Of a stretch of DNA of 20,369 bases, positions 1 through 8,972 are shown in pieces. The translations under genes were made by a program, and so were the position numbers. Every line of letters begins with the position of its first letter. The stretch's first letter is position 1. Location: NCBI GenBank assembly GCA_045402695.1, contig JAWPNA010000410.1, positions 1-20,369 of the forward strand. Reading direction: 5' to 3'. The notes below the pieces were generated by a model. It ran no database searches and was not told where the DNA came from. It saw nothing but the letters and a program-made list of their open reading frames with translations. Source of the DNA: JAWPNA01 sp045402695. Its GTDB lineage: Bacteria; Acidobacteriota; Polarisedimenticolia; JACPZX01; DASXTC01.

Positions 1-111
1 AAGAAGGACGAAGCGATCGCCGAGTACAAGTTGTTCGTCGATCGCTCCACGGGCGACCTCAGCACTGCCGAGTCGATCCAGCGCCGTATCGAGCGTCTGA
101 AGAGCAGATGA
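1..111 (+). CDS. 3' end of an unidentified protein, possibly TPR or outer-membrane-lipoprotein type
   Basis: The first frame reads 36 codons without a stop and ends in TGA at 109-111. The visible residues include EAIAEYKLFVDRS and end in RIERLKSR. This amphipathic helical tail resembles the last helix of a TPR or tol-pal-type protein, where such an AIAEYKLFV pattern is common. The start lies outside the window, so the function cannot be assigned. About 155 bases follow before the next recognisable promoter. They hold only a weak short inverted repeat and no convincing terminator. Confidence 0.6.
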   Translation, partial: KKDEAIAEYKLFVDRSTGDLSTAESIQRRIERLKSR

Positions 112-266
112 CCACTCCCGGCTCCTGACCGGGACACTGTCCAGCCCCCCGCCGCGAGTCCGTCTTCAGGTTCTGGCACTCCTCTCCACTTCAGCGAATC
201 TCTGATAACCCGCTCAGGACGCCCTCTAAGGCAAGTCGCTCGAAATGTGCTGGTATCTCTGGATTC

Positions 267-294
267 TTGACATCAGCGATCTTCGGCTTATACA
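267..294 (+). promoter_or_regulatory. sigma70-like promoter of the TonB receptor gene
   Basis: A perfect TTGACA -35 box lies at 267-272. A TATACA -10-like box at 289-294 follows after a 16-base spacer. The surrounding bases are clearly more AT-rich than the rest of this GC-rich window. The expected transcript start is near 301, giving a leader of about 93 bases before the ATG at 394. The motif is seen directly; promoter activity is inferred. Confidence 0.55.
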
Positions 295-393
295 TACCCG
301 CTGCTAAAAATCTGCATTGGAACGAAGTGTCGAAATGCACATGTATTGAGTGAATCCAGGAATTCCGGCCAAGGCCGGACGGAGGATCTGCGC

Positions 394-3012
394 ATGCACC
401 CCAGACGCGTTACCGTGGCGCTGCTGGCGCTGGCGGCTGTCGTTACAGCCTGGACGCCACCGCTCCACGCCCAGGCCAACATCACAGGCTCGATCCGCGG
501 CAGCGTGACCGACGACGCCGGCAACTTTCTTCCCGGAGTCAACATCGTCCTCGCCAGCGCCGCGCTCGGGACCAGCGGCCGCACGGCCATCACCGACGCA
601 GAGGGCGCCTTCACGGTTAACGGACTGCCGGTCGGCATCTACAGCATGGCCGCCACGCTGGTTGGCTACAGGCCCTTCGAGGTCATCCAGATCGTGATCA
701 ATCCGGATGAGACCCGCGTCTTCAACCTGAAGATGGCCGAAGGGCTCAGCGAAAAGATCACGGTGCAGGCGGAGCGGCCCGCCATCGACACGAGCAACAC
801 CTCCAGCAAGGAGGTCGTGGACGCGACGTACGTCAACAGACTGCCCCTCATATCGAGACGTTATCAGCAGGTCCTCACGTTGTTTCCCGGCGTGAGCAAC
901 GACACCGGCTTCACGCTCGCCCAGTATCACATCAACGGCAGCCGCGTCACGCAGAACGGCTTCCGCCTGGACGGCGCGACGATCAACGACGCCGTGACCG
1001 GGACGTTCGGCCTGAACATCAACCAGAACTCGATCGAGCGGTTCGAGCTGAACACCTCGGGGTTCCAGCCCGAGTACGGCGAGCAATCAGGCGGCATCGC
1101 CAACATCATCACCAAGTCGGGCACCAACACCTTCGACCTGCTGTACAGCGGTTTCGTGCGCAACGACAGCTTCGGCTCGGGGCTGTCCGGGTTCGATGAC
1201 CTGATGAACGCGGCGGACGGCGATGGGATCTCGACCAACAACAACAACCCGCGTCCCGAGAGTCAGCAGTGGCAGGAGGTGGCGTTCTCCGGTCCGCTCG
1301 TCAAGAACAAGGCATGGTTCGCCTCCTCGTTCCAGTACTGGCAGGAGGACATCGGCTCGGTCTTCAACAACTCGGTGCGTCAGGGAGATCGGTACCACGG
1401 CCAGTTCAAGATCACCTGGCAGGCGGGCGCGAACAACACCTTCGTCGCCAACGTCGCCACCGACCCTTCCTTCTTCGACCGGCTGATCACCGACGCGCGC
1501 TACAGCGAGAATACGAATTACGATCAGACGCAGGGCGGCTACTTCATCCAGCTACGGGACAGCACGACCCTGAGCCCCAACATGTTCATGGAGAACCAGA
1601 TCTTTCTCCACCACCAGTACCTCACAGCGAGGCCGTCCGAGGAAGGACAGGGTCCATTCCAGTTCGTAATCCCGGCGACCGGACCTCTGGCCATCGTGGG
1701 CACCTTTCCTTACGACCAGGACCGCAGCACGGACCGCGCCAGGCTCAGCTCCGCGCTCACCATCCAGAAGGGGACGCACCGTATCAAGGGAGGCCTTGAC
1801 TACTCCTTCCTCGACTTCACCGGTGTCTCGCGCAGCGACGACATCACCTTCAACTACGATGCCCTGGCCGCCGTCTATTACGGCCCAGGCTCGAGCCTGC
1901 GCTACACGAACGACTACCACAACCCCGAGGTCACCGACCGGACTGACGCCGAGGCCGCAGCCTTCGTCCAGGACACCTGGGTGATCAACGAGAAGTGGGC
2001 GGTCGAGGGAGGCGTGCGCTGGGATCACCAGACGATCATCGGCGAGCAGAACTTCGCTCCCCGCGCCGGTGTGGCATTCGACCCGAAGGGAAGGGGCAAG
2101 ACCAAGATCTACGGCAATTACGGACGGTTCTACGACAATGTCTTCACCGGCTACGTCGATTTCCTCAACACCGACGGCTACACCGTGACCTACAGCCTGT
2201 ACGACGCGGGCTCCGGAAGCTCCTCCACGGGGGTTTACGCCGAATACGATTACGCTGTGGACGGCGATCTGAAGACTCCCTACAAGGACTCCTGGACCAT
2301 CGGCTTCGAGCAGGAACTGCCCTGGGACATCCGGATGGGCGTCAGCCACACGCAGTGGGAAGGCAGAAACCAGCTCCGGACGACCGTCACCACGGACCTC
2401 AGCGCGCTGCCCTCCAGCGTGAATGTGGCTTCGGGGGCCACGGCCGCGATCGTTTTCGACACCAATGGCCGTGCCGACTACACCGACATGAAGCTCACGT
2501 TGCGCAAACCTTTCAGCCACCGGTTTGAGGTGATCGGAGCGTACACGCGCTCGCGTGTGCGGGGAGATTCGTCCACCGATTTCGGGTTCGAGAACCGGGC
2601 GGATCAGCGAGCCCTCGACTTCACCAGGCTCACCTACGATCGGCCTGACGTCATAAATCTCTCGGCGTTCGGCAACCTGCCGCTCGGGCTGGAGGTGACC
2701 GGAATCTACCGCTACCAATCGGGGCGGCTGTACAGTCCGACGACGTTCGTCGGATCTTCCTCCGTCGTGGACGCGAGCGAAGGCGGCAAGAACTCGCTGC
2801 GCATGCCACCGGTCCGATCGCTTGACCTGTCGTTGTCGAAGAGGTTCGACCTCGGGCGCAGCCAGCTCAAAATGACAGCACAGGTATTCAACCTGACGAA
2901 CGAGCTGAACGTGATCGACGTGGAGAAGTTCTCCGGCTCGAGCACATTCAACCGTCCCGTGGACCTGGATTTCGGGAGGATCGTCCAGTTCGGAGTGGAG
3001 TTCCGATTCTGA
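394..3012 (+). CDS. TonB-dependent receptor with N-terminal carboxypeptidase-regulatory-like domain
   Basis: This is an outer-membrane active-transport receptor of 872 residues. Residues 1-28 form a signal peptide (hydrophobic LLALAAVV core, cleavage near HAQA). Residues 30-113 are a carboxypeptidase-regulatory-like beta-sandwich (GSIRGSVTDDAG, then DAEGAFTVNGLPVGIYSM). Residues 120-129 (EKITVQAERP) resemble a TonB-box linker. The plug domain follows, with a typical NGSR...LDGATIND stretch and SGGIANIITKSGTN. The rest is a 22-strand-type barrel ending in the terminal phenylalanine usual for outer-membrane proteins (GVEFRF). An upstream in-frame TTG at 346 exists, but ATG 394 has GGAGGA at 381-386 with seven bases of spacing and starts right at the signal peptide. 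The architecture is typical of the Oar-like or SusC-like receptors of Acidobacteriota. The substrate is unknown. It lies directly upstream of a binding protein and a hybrid kinase. Confidence 0.93.
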   Translation: MHPRRVTVALLALAAVVTAWTPPLHAQANITGSIRGSVTDDAGNFLPGVNIVLASAALGTSGRTAITDAEGAFTVNGLPVGIYSMAATLVGYRPFEVIQIVINPDETRVFNLKMAEGLSEKITVQAERPAIDTSNTSSKEVVDATYVNRLPLISRRYQQVLTLFPGVSNDTGFTLAQYHINGSRVTQNGFRLDGATINDAVTGTFGLNINQNSIERFELNTSGFQPEYGEQSGGIANIITKSGTNTFDLLYSGFVRNDSFGSGLSGFDDLMNAADGDGISTNNNNPRPESQQWQEVAFSGPLVKNKAWFASSFQYWQEDIGSVFNNSVRQGDRYHGQFKITWQAGANNTFVANVATDPSFFDRLITDARYSENTNYDQTQGGYFIQLRDSTTLSPNMFMENQIFLHHQYLTARPSEEGQGPFQFVIPATGPLAIVGTFPYDQDRSTDRARLSSALTIQKGTHRIKGGLDYSFLDFTGVSRSDDITFNYDALAAVYYGPGSSLRYTNDYHNPEVTDRTDAEAAAFVQDTWVINEKWAVEGGVRWDHQTIIGEQNFAPRAGVAFDPKGRGKTKIYGNYGRFYDNVFTGYVDFLNTDGYTVTYSLYDAGSGSSSTGVYAEYDYAVDGDLKTPYKDSWTIGFEQELPWDIRMGVSHTQWEGRNQLRTTVTTDLSALPSSVNVASGATAAIVFDTNGRADYTDMKLTLRKPFSHRFEVIGAYTRSRVRGDSSTDFGFENRADQRALDFTRLTYDRPDVINLSAFGNLPLGLEVTGIYRYQSGRLYSPTTFVGSSSVVDASEGGKNSLRMPPVRSLDLSLSKRFDLGRSQLKMTAQVFNLTNELNVIDVEKFSGSSTFNRPVDLDFGRIVQFGVEFRF

Positions 3013-3021
3013 TCGCTTGAC

Positions 3022-3039
3022 GCACCGCGCTCACGGTGC
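3022..3039 (+). other. short intergenic hairpin between the receptor and binding-protein genes
   Basis: A perfect 6-bp inverted repeat (GCACCG, six-base loop, CGGTGC) lies ten bases after the receptor stop codon. No run of T follows, so it is not a classical intrinsic terminator. It could stabilise the upstream mRNA or lower expression of the downstream genes. The structure is seen; the role is a guess. Confidence 0.3.
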
Positions 3040-3076
3040 TCAGCATCGCTGTTCCCTCCAGGAGGAGGACACCGGG

Positions 3077-4039
3077 ATGTCTGCTCGACTGAAGCGAGGG
3101 ATACAGGTCGTCCTCGTCTGCGTCGTCCTCCTCACGGAGCTGCTGCCGGCTTTCTCCGACGCGCCGCTGACCATCGTGGTGGTGCTCAGCCGCGATATCA
3201 CGCCCTATCGCCAGGCCCTGAAGGGGTTCGAGCAGGTCCTGAGGGAATCGGGCCGCGGCTACAAGCTTCATGAGCTGGTATCCGAAGGCACCGGGGCGGA
3301 CGCGGCCGGGCTGGTAGGAAAGGTCCGCGCCCGACGGCCCGAACTGATCCTCACGATCGGCAGCCACGCCACCAGCCTCATCTCCGACGGCATACGGGAC
3401 ATCCCGATCGTCTTCTCCCTGGTGCTCCCCTCATCGGGCAACAGCACGCTGCAGGGCTTGCGCGGCGCTCGCGGCAACATGACCGGCGCTTCGATGGAGA
3501 TCCCCCTCAAGATCCAGTTCGCGAAGGTGCGCGAAGTGCTCCCCGAGGCCCGGCGCTTCGGGGTCCTGTACGACCCGGCCGTGACCGGGCCTCTCATCGA
3601 GACGGCGGCCGAGACGGCGAAGGAGATGGGGCTCGACCTCGTGGCGGTGTCCGTGGAGTCCGAGAAGGATCTCCTGTCCAACATCGACTCGCTTGGAGAG
3701 AAGGTGGACGTTTTGTGGTCGGTGGCCGACAGCACGGTTTTTTCGCCCAAGGGGCTGGAGCACATCCTGCTCGCGACCCTGAGGAGCAGGATCCCGTTCG
3801 TGGGCCTGTCCCCGTCGTTCGTCAAGGCCGGCGCCCTGCTGGCTTTGTCGGTGGACTACCAGGACGTGGGCCGCCAGTCGGGCGAGCAATCGCTGCGGAT
3901 CCTGTCGGGGGAGGACCCGTCCCATGTCCCGATCGCGGTGCCGCGCCACATCTCACTCTCGGTCAACATGAACACGGCGATGCAGATCCAGGTCCAGATC
4001 CAGGAAGCGATCCGCCGGCAGGCGGAGCTGTATTTCTGA
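3077..4039 (+). CDS. periplasmic ABC-type substrate-binding protein (PF04392-like) without transporter genes
   Basis: This 320-residue protein has a signal peptide over residues 1-29 (VVLVCVVLLTELLPAF core). The mature part follows the ABC_sub_bind pattern: TIVVVLSRDITPYRQALKGF at the start, an LILTIGSHATSL segment, IPIVFSLVLP, the FAKVREVLPEARRFGVLYDP strand-helix, and late VDYQDVGRQSGEQSLRIL. ATG 3077 is chosen because AGGAGGAGG at 3060-3068 sits eight bases upstream; the earlier TTG at 3017 would put extra sequence in front of the signal peptide. No permease or ATPase gene lies nearby. The next gene, 17 bases on, is a sensor kinase, so a role as ligand sensor for that kinase is more likely than uptake. 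The ligand is unknown; family members bind small organic ligands or amino-acid-like compounds. Confidence 0.85.
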   Translation: MSARLKRGIQVVLVCVVLLTELLPAFSDAPLTIVVVLSRDITPYRQALKGFEQVLRESGRGYKLHELVSEGTGADAAGLVGKVRARRPELILTIGSHATSLISDGIRDIPIVFSLVLPSSGNSTLQGLRGARGNMTGASMEIPLKIQFAKVREVLPEARRFGVLYDPAVTGPLIETAAETAKEMGLDLVAVSVESEKDLLSNIDSLGEKVDVLWSVADSTVFSPKGLEHILLATLRSRIPFVGLSPSFVKAGALLALSVDYQDVGRQSGEQSLRILSGEDPSHVPIAVPRHISLSVNMNTAMQIQVQIQEAIRRQAELYF

Positions 4040-4056
4040 ACGAGGCGGATCGATCC

Positions 4057-6060
4057 ATGGTGAGGTTCAGCCTCGCGCTCCGGTTCATCGTATTCATCTC
4101 GCTCCTGATCCTCACGACATCCCTGTCGTTGAGCATCTTCTTCCTCGTCCGCGAGACCGCCGAGGAGGACGAACACCTACGGCAGCAGGGGATCTCTTTG
4201 GCCCGCAGCCTCGCCCACAATGCCGAGCTGGGAGTGCTCACGCGCAACACGCAGATGCTGCAGGAGCTGGCCGCCGGCCTGTTCCAGGAGCCGGACGTCA
4301 TCTCCGTGACCGTGGTGGGTCCGGATGGGAACCCCCTGATCGAAGCCAGAAAGCCCGGGGCCGGCGCGGCGCGGCTCATCGCGCTGCCGGACGTGGAGAG
4401 CAAGCAGGTGGGCGCCGCCCAGGCCAGGATCGGCCCGTTCACGGTCGAGGGGTCGGGGCGCACCGAGTCGTACGAGGTCTCGTACCCTGTCTTCACCAGG
4501 AGGGGGCAGCGCCAGAACGAAGAGATCGGGTTTCTTCTGGAGGAGGAGGAATCGTCTGATCGGAAGCTGGAGGCGATCGGCCATGTCCGCGTGATGCTCT
4601 CCATGAGCTCGCTGTACCGGCAGATCTCCCGGCTCAAGTGGGCGTTTCTGCTGCTCACGTTCCTGGTCATCGCCGTAGGAGTTCTCCTGACCGTCATGCT
4701 GGTGCGCAGGATGGTGGCGCCCCTGCAAGCGCTGGCCCAGGCCACGCGCAGGATCGCCGCGGGGAGCCTCGACGAGGCCGTGCCCGAATCGACGCACGAT
4801 GAGATCGGGCAGCTCGCCCGCTCATTCAACCAGATGACGTCGGAGCTGAAGCGGTCCCGGCGGGATCTGGAAATGTACAGCGCGGGACTGGAGAACCAGG
4901 TGCGGCTGCGCACCCGCGAGCTTGAGGAGGCGCAGAGCCAGCTCGTTCAGGCCGAGAAGATGTCGGCGGTCGGACTGCTGGTCTCGGGAGTGGCGCACGA
5001 GCTGAACAATCCGCTGGCCGGTGTCGTGGGTTACTCGCAGCTCCTGCTCAGATCGGACACCGACGAGAAAGTGCGCCGTGGCCTGGAGAAAATCAATCGC
5101 GAGGCGGAGCGATGCAAGAAGATCGTCCAGAACCTGCAGACCTTCGCGCGCAAGCACAAGCCCCAAAAGGACTACGTGGGAATCAATGGAATCCTGGACG
5201 GGACCCTGGAGCTGCGTTCATACCAGCTCAAAGTGGACAACATCGAGGTCGTGACCGACCTGGACCCCGATCTGCCGAAGACCATGGCCGACTTCCACCA
5301 GCTCCAGCAGGTCTTCCTAAACATCATCATCAACGCTCATCAGGCCATGGTCGCGCAGGGAAAGACTGGGAGTCTCACGCTGCGCACTCGCAGGAGAGGC
5401 GATCAGATCGTCGTGGAGATCGAGGATACCGGACCTGGGATCCAGCCGGAAAACCTGGGCAAGGTGTTCGACCCTTTCTTCACCACCAAGGAGGTGGGAC
5501 AGGGGACCGGCCTCGGCCTCTCGATCTGCTACGGAATCCTCGAGGAGCACAAGGGAAGGATCTCCGTCCGCAATGGGCAGGGCGGCGGCGCGCTCTTCTC
5601 GGTGGAGCTTCCGATCCTCGAGATGGACACCACCGGCGAGCGGCTTGAGTTGCCCGCCGTCGAGATGGCGGACGTGAGAACACCCCGCAAGAACATCCTC
5701 GTGGTGGACGACGAGCTCGCCATCATCGATATCCTCTACCAGGTCCTCAAGGCCGACGGGCACCGCGTGGACACCGCCCTCAATGGAATCGTCGCCCTGC
5801 GCAAGATCAAGAAGGAGAGCTACGACCTCATCATCTCCGACCTGAAGATGCCGGGCATGAGCGGACAGGAGCTGTTCCAGAGAGTGCGCGACATGAACCA
5901 GGATCTCTCGCGTCGCATCATTTTCAGCACCGGTGATGTCGTCAACGGAGAAACCCACGATTTCCTGGAGACGAGCGGCAACACCTACCTGCAGAAGCCG
6001 TTCGAGCTGGAAGCGATCCGCAAGGCGGTGCATTCAGCGCTCCTGGCCACCGGCCAGTAG
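4057..6060 (+). CDS. hybrid sensor histidine kinase (HAMP, HisKA, HATPase, C-terminal receiver)
   Basis: This is an inner-membrane kinase of 667 residues. Membrane helices lie near residues 9-31 and 195-216 and flank a periplasmic sensor region. A HAMP domain (about 216-270) and a coiled coil lead to the phospho-acceptor motif GVAHELNNPLAG with His314, the NtrB-like class. The ATPase shows the N box (Asn422, Asn426), DTGPG at 457-461, FDPFFTTK at 471-478 and GTGLGL at 483-488. A receiver domain follows, with acidic pair Asp551/Asp552, phospho-acceptor Asp595 (SDLKMPGMSG), Ser624/Thr625 and Lys647. ATG 4057 follows GAGGCGG at 4042-4048; the frame stays open upstream into the previous gene, but that stretch is antisense-like shadow sequence. 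No DNA-binding output or HPt domain is present, so the downstream partner is elsewhere. The position right after a binding-protein gene suggests that protein as its periplasmic input. Confidence 0.93.
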   Translation: MVRFSLALRFIVFISLLILTTSLSLSIFFLVRETAEEDEHLRQQGISLARSLAHNAELGVLTRNTQMLQELAAGLFQEPDVISVTVVGPDGNPLIEARKPGAGAARLIALPDVESKQVGAAQARIGPFTVEGSGRTESYEVSYPVFTRRGQRQNEEIGFLLEEEESSDRKLEAIGHVRVMLSMSSLYRQISRLKWAFLLLTFLVIAVGVLLTVMLVRRMVAPLQALAQATRRIAAGSLDEAVPESTHDEIGQLARSFNQMTSELKRSRRDLEMYSAGLENQVRLRTRELEEAQSQLVQAEKMSAVGLLVSGVAHELNNPLAGVVGYSQLLLRSDTDEKVRRGLEKINREAERCKKIVQNLQTFARKHKPQKDYVGINGILDGTLELRSYQLKVDNIEVVTDLDPDLPKTMADFHQLQQVFLNIIINAHQAMVAQGKTGSLTLRTRRRGDQIVVEIEDTGPGIQPENLGKVFDPFFTTKEVGQGTGLGLSICYGILEEHKGRISVRNGQGGGALFSVELPILEMDTTGERLELPAVEMADVRTPRKNILVVDDELAIIDILYQVLKADGHRVDTALNGIVALRKIKKESYDLIISDLKMPGMSGQELFQRVRDMNQDLSRRIIFSTGDVVNGETHDFLETSGNTYLQKPFELEAIRKAVHSALLATGQ

Positions 6061-6098
6061 GCTGATGGACATACTGTCTATGCTAGATTGACGGCCTG

Positions 6099-8972
6099 AT
6101 GAGAGCTCGAACGCGGCCCCATCGCGCCCACCTCATCTTCCTCCCCGCCCTCCCCGTCCTCATCGGGGGATCAGTCGCTCTTCTCTGCGCCGCGGGCGCC
6201 ATGTTCGTGGTGCGTGTGCCCTCCGGCATGATCGGCCTGAAGAGAGGCCACGGCCCCGATGCTCAGGTTCTGGACGCGGGGTTTCACCTGCGCTCGCCGC
6301 TGTCCACGATAGAGACCTACCCGCGCGCCCCCGTCACGGTGGGCCGCAGGGCCCCGGCCTTCACCCGGGAGGGAGCGCGTCTCGAGGTCGAGTACGCCGT
6401 CACGGCCGAGATCGACCCCGCCCGGGCCGGACTGCTACCGGGCCCGCCCGAGGGAAGCCGCTCCGAGGACGCGCCGGCGAACATCGTGGGCGCCCTCGTC
6501 GAGGAGGCGCTGGCCTCCGGGCGGACGAGTCTTCTGGAGACTGACCTGCAGGCGCTTGTGCGCGCGCACCTCGAGTCACACGGAGTGCGCGTTGTCAGCC
6601 TGACTCTCGGGGCGGCCAGGGCCGCGGGACCTGACGCGCGGGCATCCTCCGCGCCCCGGCGCAAGCTCGAGAGCCCAATCGTCCTCATCGGACTGGACGG
6701 AGCTGACTGGCAGATCATCGATCCGCTCATCACGAAAGGGAGGCTTCCCAACCTCTCACGCTTCAGGCAACGCGCGGTTTGGGGCCACCTGCGCTCGTTC
6801 GAGCCGATCCTATCGCCGCTGTTGTGGACCACGGTGGTGACCGGCAAGCCGCCCGATGAGCACGGCGTCATCGACTTCCTGGTGCCCGACCAGGCCACCG
6901 GGCACCGGCTTCCCATCACGTCGCGGGCCCGGAAAGTACGCGCGCTGTGGAACATCTTCTCGGAAAGGGACCTCTCGACGGACGTCATCGCCTGGTGGGC
7001 CTCGTGGCCCGCGGAAAGAGTCAACGGCCGGATCGTCTCGGACCGCGTCGCCTACTCGCTGTTCGCGGTGGATGGCATGCTGGAAGATCGCTCCGGCCTC
7101 ACATATCCGGAGTCATTGTGGGACACCCTGCGGCCCGAAGTGGTGGACGCCCGTGGCATCTCCTACGAGAGGATCGCGCGCTTCGTGGACATCTCGCCCG
7201 CCGATTTCGAGGCATCCCGCCAGCGCGCGGCGCTGGATCCCGAGACGGCCTACAAGGAGCCGATCAACCACCTCGCCAGGATCATCGCCTCCACCGAGAC
7301 GTACCACCGCGCGGCCCTGAGGATGCTGCGGGAAGGCCAGCCCGACCTTTTCGCCGTCTACTACCAGGGGATCGACGAGGTCTGCCACCGCTTCGCCCAT
7401 TTCATGCCGCCGAGGGTGGCGATGGTCTCCGCGACCGACTTCGCGAAGTACCGGCGCGCGGTGGAGGAGTTCTACGTCTACCAGGACGGCCTGCTCGGCG
7501 AGCTGCTGGAGAGCATCGCCTCGAGCTCCACCGTCATCGTGATGTCGGACCATGGCTTCCAGAACGGGGCCTCGCGTCCAACCGACGGCCCGGCCGACAT
7601 CGAGGGCAAGCCCGGCAAGTGGCATCGCCTGTATGGCATCGTGATGGTGGCCGGCCCGGGCATCGGCCCGGGACGATTCGACACCGCCACGCTGTACGAC
7701 ATCACGCCGACGATCCTGGCGCTGGCGGGACTGCCCGAAGCCGGCGACATGAGGGGCCGGCCGCTGCTGAGGCAGTCCTCGATCACGACGGCCCCGCAGC
7801 GCATCGCCTCCTACGAGACCGGCGGACAGGGCCGGGGAGGCGAGATGGATGCCAGCGACGCACCAGCCGGCCGGCAAGAGGCGCCGGCGTCGGCCGACGA
7901 AGAGTTGCTGCGCAACCTGGCATCCTTGGGGTACATCGGCGGCGCACCGGCGCGGGCCGAGCCGGCGCCCCCGCGTGGTCCCGAGGCTCCCCAGACCGTC
8001 ACGGCCCACACCAACCTGGCGTCGCTCCTCGTGCAGAAGGGGGATCTCGAGGGGGCCGAGCGCGAGCTGCGCAAGGCGCTGGAGCTCAAGGCGGGGTACT
8101 TCCCCGCGTTGATGACGCTGAGCCAGGTGCTGGTGCGCCAGCGGCGCCTGGACGAAGCGCTCGATGCCACGCGGCGCGCCGTGGCGGGAACGGATGACGC
8201 GGAGGACGCCGCCTACGTGCAGCTCGCGCTGCTGGCGATCCGCGCGGGGCAGTCCAAGCAAGCGGAGAACTTCCTCGAGGCCCTGGGCAAGCGTCGCCCA
8301 CGGGCGTCCGGCGTTGAGACGGCCCTGGGAGTACTGGCGCTCGGCGGCGAAGGCTCGGCGGCGAAGGCGGAGGCGGAACGGCGCTTCAGGTCCGCTCTGG
8401 CGCTCGAACCGGCCTCACCCGAGGCGATGGGGAGGTTGTTCTCGGTGTACCGGGAGCGGGGAAGGGAAGCCGAGCTGGAGGGAGTCGTCAGGGCGGCGCT
8501 TCGTGTCAACGATCGCTCCGTGATGCACCGCAACTGGCTCGGCCTGATCCTCCTGCGCAAGGGCGAGCCGGCGGCGGCCGAGGCGGAGTTTCGCGCTGCG
8601 CTGGAGCTGGCCCCCGATTTCCCCGGGACGATGGCCAACCTGGGGTCGCTCTACGGCAGGATCGGCCGGCTCGAGGAGGCCGCCTCCGTGCTCTCGCGGG
8701 CGCTGCGCATCGATCCGAACAACCCTGAGGCGCGAGTCAACCTGGGCGCGGCGCTCGCGAAGCTGGGCAGGCTCGATGAAGCGATCTCCAGCCTCGAGGA
8801 GGCACGGCGCATGGGGATGCGCTCGACGGAGTTGCTCAACGCGGTCGGGCTGGCCTATGCGCAGCGTGGCAGGAAGCGCGAGGCGATCGAGGCCCTGGAG
8901 GAATCTCTCACCTTGTCGCCGGAGCAGCCGCAGGTGAAGTCGCTTTTGTCCGAGTTGACGCGGCGGGTTTAG
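6099..8972 (+). CDS. membrane-anchored SPFH-like / type I phosphodiesterase / TPR fusion protein
   Basis: This 957-residue protein has three parts. A basic N-terminus and one membrane helix (about 14-38) suggest N-in topology with the rest in the periplasm. Residues 40-170 resemble an SPFH/band-7 domain (VPSGMIGLKRG, GFHLRSPLSTIETYPR, VEYAVTAEIDPARA). Residues 193-560 form an alkaline-phosphatase-superfamily phosphodiesterase. Its metal and nucleophile residues are visible: Asp200 (IGLDGAD), Thr244 or Thr245 (PLLWTTVVTG), Asp426 and His430 (GIDEVCH), Asp484-His485 (SDHGF) and His509 (GKWHRLYG). The linker carries LGYIGG (610-615), common in phosphodiesterase/sulfatase-TPR fusions. Residues 634-955 hold about eight TPR-like helix pairs. 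No good Shine-Dalgarno precedes ATG 6099. It starts 38 bases after the kinase gene and may share its transcript. The SPFH part is called by pattern and should be checked by structure prediction. Confidence 0.85.
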   Translation: MRARTRPHRAHLIFLPALPVLIGGSVALLCAAGAMFVVRVPSGMIGLKRGHGPDAQVLDAGFHLRSPLSTIETYPRAPVTVGRRAPAFTREGARLEVEYAVTAEIDPARAGLLPGPPEGSRSEDAPANIVGALVEEALASGRTSLLETDLQALVRAHLESHGVRVVSLTLGAARAAGPDARASSAPRRKLESPIVLIGLDGADWQIIDPLITKGRLPNLSRFRQRAVWGHLRSFEPILSPLLWTTVVTGKPPDEHGVIDFLVPDQATGHRLPITSRARKVRALWNIFSERDLSTDVIAWWASWPAERVNGRIVSDRVAYSLFAVDGMLEDRSGLTYPESLWDTLRPEVVDARGISYERIARFVDISPADFEASRQRAALDPETAYKEPINHLARIIASTETYHRAALRMLREGQPDLFAVYYQGIDEVCHRFAHFMPPRVAMVSATDFAKYRRAVEEFYVYQDGLLGELLESIASSSTVIVMSDHGFQNGASRPTDGPADIEGKPGKWHRLYGIVMVAGPGIGPGRFDTATLYDITPTILALAGLPEAGDMRGRPLLRQSSITTAPQRIASYETGGQGRGGEMDASDAPAGRQEAPASADEELLRNLASLGYIGGAPARAEPAPPRGPEAPQTVTAHTNLASLLVQKGDLEGAERELRKALELKAGYFPALMTLSQVLVRQRRLDEALDATRRAVAGTDDAEDAAYVQLALLAIRAGQSKQAENFLEALGKRRPRASGVETALGVLALGGEGSAAKAEAERRFRSALALEPASPEAMGRLFSVYRERGREAELEGVVRAALRVNDRSVMHRNWLGLILLRKGEPAAAEAEFRAALELAPDFPGTMANLGSLYGRIGRLEEAASVLSRALRIDPNNPEARVNLGAALAKLGRLDEAISSLEEARRMGMRSTELLNAVGLAYAQRGRKREAIEALEESLTLSPEQPQVKSLLSELTRRV

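Noticed and set aside
1552..2718. Minus-strand open frame of 388 codons
   Set aside because: It lies wholly antisense to the TonB receptor barrel and shows no domain or signal peptide; long empty frames are expected at this GC content.
6066..6088. Possible promoter (TGGACA and TATGCT) before the phosphodiesterase gene
   Set aside because: The two boxes are only seven bases apart, too close for a sigma70 promoter; a lone extended -10 is possible but weak.
7113..8261. Minus-strand open frame of 382 codons
   Set aside because: It is antisense to the phosphodiesterase catalytic domain, which is strongly supported by its metal-binding motifs.
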